Shown: positions 5,966 to 8,581 of the stretch, one piece after another | Numbering within the stretch: the first letter of the stretch is position 1 | Layout: each line of letters opens with the position of its first letter | Source: Nitrososphaerales archaeon TH1920 | GTDB taxonomy: Archaea; Thermoproteota; Nitrososphaeria; Nitrososphaerales; Nitrososphaeraceae | NCBI GenBank assembly: GCA_014523495.1 | Contig: JAATVM010000222.1 | Span: 1 to 8,581, forward strand | Length of the DNA stretch: 8,581 bases | Direction: 5' to 3' | Notes under the pieces: model-generated | The model's database searches: none | Seen by the model: the letters and a program-made list of their open reading frames with translations, nothing else | What the model was told of the DNA's origin: nothing | Program-made: the position numbers and the translations under genes

Positions 5966-6796
5966 ATGGAAGATTCTGGATCTATTTTTGAAGAATCTGA
6001 AAAGACATTCATAGAGCTATCTAACTCACAAAGACTTCAAATAATAAATGCCTTAAAGAACTGCAGTATGAATTTGACTTTGCTAGCAAAACATCTTGGC
6101 ATAACGATGCAAGAGGCTCATAGAAATTTTAATAGGCTTATGGATGCCGGGATAGTTAGTAGAGACTCCAATGGTTCGTACTCTTTAACAACTTTTGGAA
6201 ACACGATAACGACTCAAATTCCGTCTATAAATTTTCTTTCAAAAAATAAGCATTATTTTTCAGACCATTATTTTGGAAACCTTCCAATGAAGTTTATTCA
6301 GAGGATTGGTTCATTGGATGACAGCAAGTTTATCCAGGGTCTAGTCGCAGTCATTGAGGAAATCAAAGAAATGTACAGACATTCCAATGAGTATATTTAT
6401 GGTATGATTCCACAAGTGCCTTTAGATCTTATAGAGGTGGCTACAAAAATTGTAATGGAACGCAAGATCAAGTTTAATTACATATTACCAAAAAATGCCG
6501 TAATACCAAAAAAGGGGGCAGATTTTTTAAATGAGATTAATTACCCGGAACTGTTAAAATCTGGACTAGTAGAAAGAAAAATGATAGATGATGTTAAGGT
6601 TTCTGTAGTTCTCAATGAAAAAAAAGCATTGTTGATGTTTCCATCGATTAAGGGTGAAACTGACATGAATGGAGCATTTTCTAATACCATTGACAGGGAG
6701 AATAATAAACTATTTCACGAGTGGTGTTTAGATTATTTCAGATATAGTTGGTTAGACTCAAAACCCTTTGATCATAGTAAAATTAGAGAGGTATGA
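5966..6796 (+). CDS. FilR1-like (DUF1724) winged-helix transcriptional regulator
   Basis: This 276-residue cytoplasmic protein is probably a DNA-binding regulator. Residues about 14-85 form an ArsR-like winged helix: FIELSNSQRLQIINAL (15-30), the helix-turn-helix LTLLAKHLGITMQEAHRNFN (37-56), RLMDAGIVSRD (57-67) and the wing SYSLTTFG (71-78). Residues about 100-265 fit the FilR1/DUF1724 middle domain, with IYGMIPQVPLDL (144-155), a central KFNYILPKNAVIP (169-181) and a tryptophan-rich end, HEWCLDYFRYSW (251-262). FilR1 proteins were named from methanogenesis regulators; many are archaeal paralogues with unknown ligands, so the target is not predictable from family alone. The ATG start has a TATA box at -27 and an 18-bp palindrome just upstream, suggesting autoregulation. 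The gene is divergent from purM and convergent with trpE (65-base gap). Confidence 0.82.
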   Translation: MEDSGSIFEESEKTFIELSNSQRLQIINALKNCSMNLTLLAKHLGITMQEAHRNFNRLMDAGIVSRDSNGSYSLTTFGNTITTQIPSINFLSKNKHYFSDHYFGNLPMKFIQRIGSLDDSKFIQGLVAVIEEIKEMYRHSNEYIYGMIPQVPLDLIEVATKIVMERKIKFNYILPKNAVIPKKGADFLNEINYPELLKSGLVERKMIDDVKVSVVLNEKKALLMFPSIKGETDMNGAFSNTIDRENNKLFHEWCLDYFRYSWLDSKPFDHSKIREV

Positions 6797-6861
6797 GTTT
6801 ACAGATAATACCTACAAGTGATAACAATAGCACAATAAAAAGGATTTCTAAAGGATAGTAA

Positions 6862-8262
6862 TTATTTAGACTGATTTTTTGTTGCTTTCAATGCTGAGAA
6901 TAACGCACCAGCTTTATGCTCTGTTTCCAAGTATTCATTTTCAGGGATCGAATCCATTACTATTCCAGCACCTGATTGAATATAAGCACTTTTTCCATTT
7001 ATGAATAAGGATCTTATAATTATTGCAAAATCGCATGATCTATTGAAAGAAAAGTAACCCAGAGCGCCCGCATATGGTCCCCTAGAAGATTTTTCCAGCT
7101 CTGATATTACTTCCATTGCCCTCACCTTGGGAGCTCCAGAAACGGTACCAGCTGGAAATAAAGATCTAAAGGCGTCAAAACAGTCGTATTTATCATGGAG
7201 ATTACCTGTTATATGAGAAACTAAATGCTGAACATGACTGAATCTTTTTACTATCATCAATTCTTTTGGTCGTACTGATCCAAATTTGCATACTCTACCC
7301 AAATCATTTCTTGCCAAATCTACAAGCATAGTGTGTTCAGCTAATTCCTTTTTATCACTTAAAAGCTCAATCTTTAATTTAGTATTGACGCTCTCTTTAT
7401 TGGAAACTGGCCTTGTTCCTGCTATTGGAAACGTTTCAATTTTATTATTATTAATTACACGAAGAAGCATTTCCGGACTGGAGCCGATAATAAATCTTTT
7501 ATTTCGTTTAAAGAAATACATATACGGCGACGGATTTAATTTCCTTAGATTTTGATAAAGAAGTATAGGATCACCATATAGCTGAAATTTGAACTTTCTG
7601 GATATTACTACTTGAAAAACTTCGCCTTCGTATACATACTCTTTCGCTTTCTTCACGTTTGAAATAAATTTACTTTTAGTTGTTTCTGGAACTGGTTTTG
7701 AAGAAGAAAGACCTTTTCTCAAAATTTTTTTTTTGGAATTTATTACTTTTTCTAATTCATCAAACCTAGATCTTTTGCCAATGTGAAAATAATGGATGGC
7801 ATTATCTCTTTTGTCGTGAATCAGGCCATCAGTATAAATTCCAAATTCCATCAATGGAAACATATTATTTGATCTTTTTGGGGGTAGCTTTTCCCAGAAT
7901 CTAATTGCTTCATAGCTCACATATCCCACCGCCCCTCCAATATATCGAAGTTTTTTTTCTTCGATAGTTGGCAGGATTCGTCTTAATTCCAGAAGAGGAT
8001 CTTTTACTAGTTTTTCATATACGGCTTTTTCGTTTCGACAAATTTGAAATTTTCGATTATCGCAATTTATTGTAAATTCTGGATCAAATCCTATTACTGA
8101 AAATTCAGAGAGTTCTCTTGGTCCGGTTAAAGACTCTAAAATAAATACATTTTGATAATTCAAATAAATACGCTTAAAGATTTCAAATGGGTCTTTATCA
8201 GTATCAATTTTTTTCTTATTGAAGGTAAAATCATTTGATCTTGAGATAAGGTCCTTAGGCAT
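6862..8262 (-). CDS. trpE: Anthranilate synthase component I
   Basis: This 466-residue chorismate-binding enzyme makes anthranilate, the first step of tryptophan synthesis, normally with a TrpG glutaminase partner. The N-terminal domain carries FILESLTGPRELS (40-52), containing the LES element of the tryptophan feedback site; NPSPYMYF (243-250) is its second half. The catalytic domain shows GEVFQVV (213-219), SSPEML (261-266), PIAGTRP (279-285), EHTMLVDLARNDLG (309-322), FPAGTVSGAPK (369-379), RGPYAGALGYF (394-404) and QSGAGIV (429-435). PIAGT with alanine favours TrpE over PabB, where this position is typically lysine (PIKGT). Length is normal for archaeal TrpE. The ATG start precedes a typical N-terminal region. 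No trpG or other trp gene is next to it: downstream is the convergent regulator, upstream a DUF2203 gene 193 bases away. Confidence 0.93.
   Translation of the reverse strand: MPKDLISRSNDFTFNKKKIDTDKDPFEIFKRIYLNYQNVFILESLTGPRELSEFSVIGFDPEFTINCDNRKFQICRNEKAVYEKLVKDPLLELRRILPTIEEKKLRYIGGAVGYVSYEAIRFWEKLPPKRSNNMFPLMEFGIYTDGLIHDKRDNAIHYFHIGKRSRFDELEKVINSKKKILRKGLSSSKPVPETTKSKFISNVKKAKEYVYEGEVFQVVISRKFKFQLYGDPILLYQNLRKLNPSPYMYFFKRNKRFIIGSSPEMLLRVINNNKIETFPIAGTRPVSNKESVNTKLKIELLSDKKELAEHTMLVDLARNDLGRVCKFGSVRPKELMIVKRFSHVQHLVSHITGNLHDKYDCFDAFRSLFPAGTVSGAPKVRAMEVISELEKSSRGPYAGALGYFSFNRSCDFAIIIRSLFINGKSAYIQSGAGIVMDSIPENEYLETEHKAGALFSALKATKNQSK
6875..6880 (+). terminator. Possible T-tract terminator for the regulator gene
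   Basis: Six Ts on the plus strand lie about 80 bases after the regulator stop, inside the 3' end of the convergent trpE. If used, the two convergent transcripts overlap. The 65-base gap itself has no comparable T-run. Support is weak. Confidence 0.2.
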
Positions 8263-8455
8263 TTATGATAGTTACCATAAAAAGGTGTATTACAACATGA
8301 TTTAAATCTTATGAGAGCAATACTTCAAATTTATCAGATTAATTTTATTTATTAATTATCAAATAATTGGAACTAATGAGGAAACCAGACAATAATTTTT
8401 GTGATCAAATTAACTAGTAACATATCATATACGCAGTTAGAATGAATCTTGTTCT
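8263..8455. other. Intergenic region between DUF2203 and trpE
   Basis: This 193-base AT-rich gap holds the trpE promoter region at its left side. No frame with coding character, tRNA-like cloverleaf or leader-peptide candidate rich in tryptophan codons was seen. A short hairpin (AATTAT, 3-base loop, ATAATT, 8354-8368) is present but unremarkable in such AT-rich DNA. Confidence 0.5.
8299..8308 (-). promoter_or_regulatory. Candidate trpE promoter element (GATTTAAATC palindrome)
   Basis: GATTTAAATC is a perfect 10-bp palindrome 37-46 bases before the trpE ATG. Its TTTAAATC part resembles box A and would place transcription start near 8278, giving a short leader of about 16 bases. The sequence at the exact leaderless distance (about 8286-8293, GTAATACA) is a poorer match. 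This is one plausible reading among two. Confidence 0.35.
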
Positions 8456-8581
8456 CTACCGATCAATAATGTTGGTCGTTGCCAATGGTTTTCTGCCCGT
8501 AAAACCTTCATCCTTTCTATGCCAAAATTTTATTTCATTTTCACCTTCTTTCCAACACAGCCATACTTCTTCATCAAACCT
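8456..8581 (-). CDS. DUF2203 family protein, C-terminal fragment (cut by window edge)
   Basis: The minus strand is open from the right edge to a TAG at 8458-8456, giving 41 residues. They include EEVWLCWKEGENEIKFWHRK (4-23) and DEGFTGRKPL (24-33), then the tail ATTNIIDR. This matches the conserved end of DUF2203 proteins, where a strand with LCW, a short acidic turn, Y/F-WH and GF-x-GR-x-PL recur. DUF2203 proteins are small (roughly 120-150 residues), cytoplasmic and of unknown function. Only the C-terminal third or so is here, so start, length and promoter cannot be given. The gene is read in the same direction as trpE, with 193 bases between them. Confidence 0.75.
   Translation of the reverse strand, partial: RFDEEVWLCWKEGENEIKFWHRKDEGFTGRKPLATTNIIDR

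Noticed and set aside
7286..7555. 89-codon open frame on the plus strand
   Set aside because: It is the antisense shadow of the trpE catalytic domain, with a low-complexity Leu/Ser-rich product.
6862..8262. PabB (aminodeoxychorismate synthase) as an alternative to TrpE
   Set aside because: The sequence has PIAGT where PabB typically has PIKGT, and both parts of the tryptophan feedback site (LES and NPSPYM) are kept.
8354..8368. Small hairpin AATTAT-CAA-ATAATT
   Set aside because: A six-base A/T-only stem is expected by chance in such DNA and is not placed at a gene end.
1..8581. tRNA, rRNA, CRISPR array, riboswitch or insertion sequence
   Set aside because: No GC-rich structured stretch, regularly spaced repeats, transposase gene or terminal inverted repeats were seen in any gap.

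Overview
The window looks like a piece of an ammonia-oxidising archaeal (Thaumarchaeota/Nitrososphaeria) chromosome. The DNA is AT-rich. It carries archaeal ribosomal protein S6e next to the gamma subunit of archaeal initiation factor 2, and a FilR1-type (DUF1724) winged-helix regulator. Many genes start at TTG or GTG with no Shine-Dalgarno sequence and with an AT-rich box centred about 27 bases upstream, as expected for archaeal leaderless transcripts. Assignment to the Nitrososphaera/Nitrosocosmicus side of the group is a weak inference from the overall look of the sequence.

Layout, left to right. At 1-116 (minus) is the first 38 codons of what looks like a tyrosine recombinase, running off the left edge. 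Next is a DUF354 GT-B-fold protein (156-1223, minus). Divergent from it is a protein with the three-part architecture of UDP-sugar dehydrogenases but without the catalytic motif (1322-2482, plus). Positions 2483-2983 hold two small zinc-ribbon genes facing each other: 59 aa on plus (2525-2704) and 48 aa on minus (2744-2890). Then come rpS6e (2984-3373) and aIF2 gamma (3468-4730), both plus. PurM (AIR synthase, 4792-5850, minus) converges on aIF2 gamma and is divergent from the FilR1-like regulator (5966-6796, plus). TrpE (6862-8262, minus) follows, and the last 41 codons of a DUF2203 protein (8456-8581, minus) run off the right edge.

How the genes relate. S6e and aIF2 gamma are a translation pair. 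PurM and TrpE are single biosynthetic genes standing apart from their usual pathway partners. The DUF354/dehydrogenase-like pair hints at sugar or envelope metabolism but is not proven. The regulator shares a 115-base divergent promoter region with purM. An 18-bp imperfect palindrome abuts the regulator's own TATA box and is the best operator candidate here.

Most of the window is housekeeping. The parts most worth a second look are the degenerate UDP-sugar-dehydrogenase-like protein, the two small zinc-ribbon genes, the palindrome at the regulator promoter, and the recombinase start beside a near-duplicate of the DUF354 gene end. No RNA gene, CRISPR array or complete mobile element was seen.
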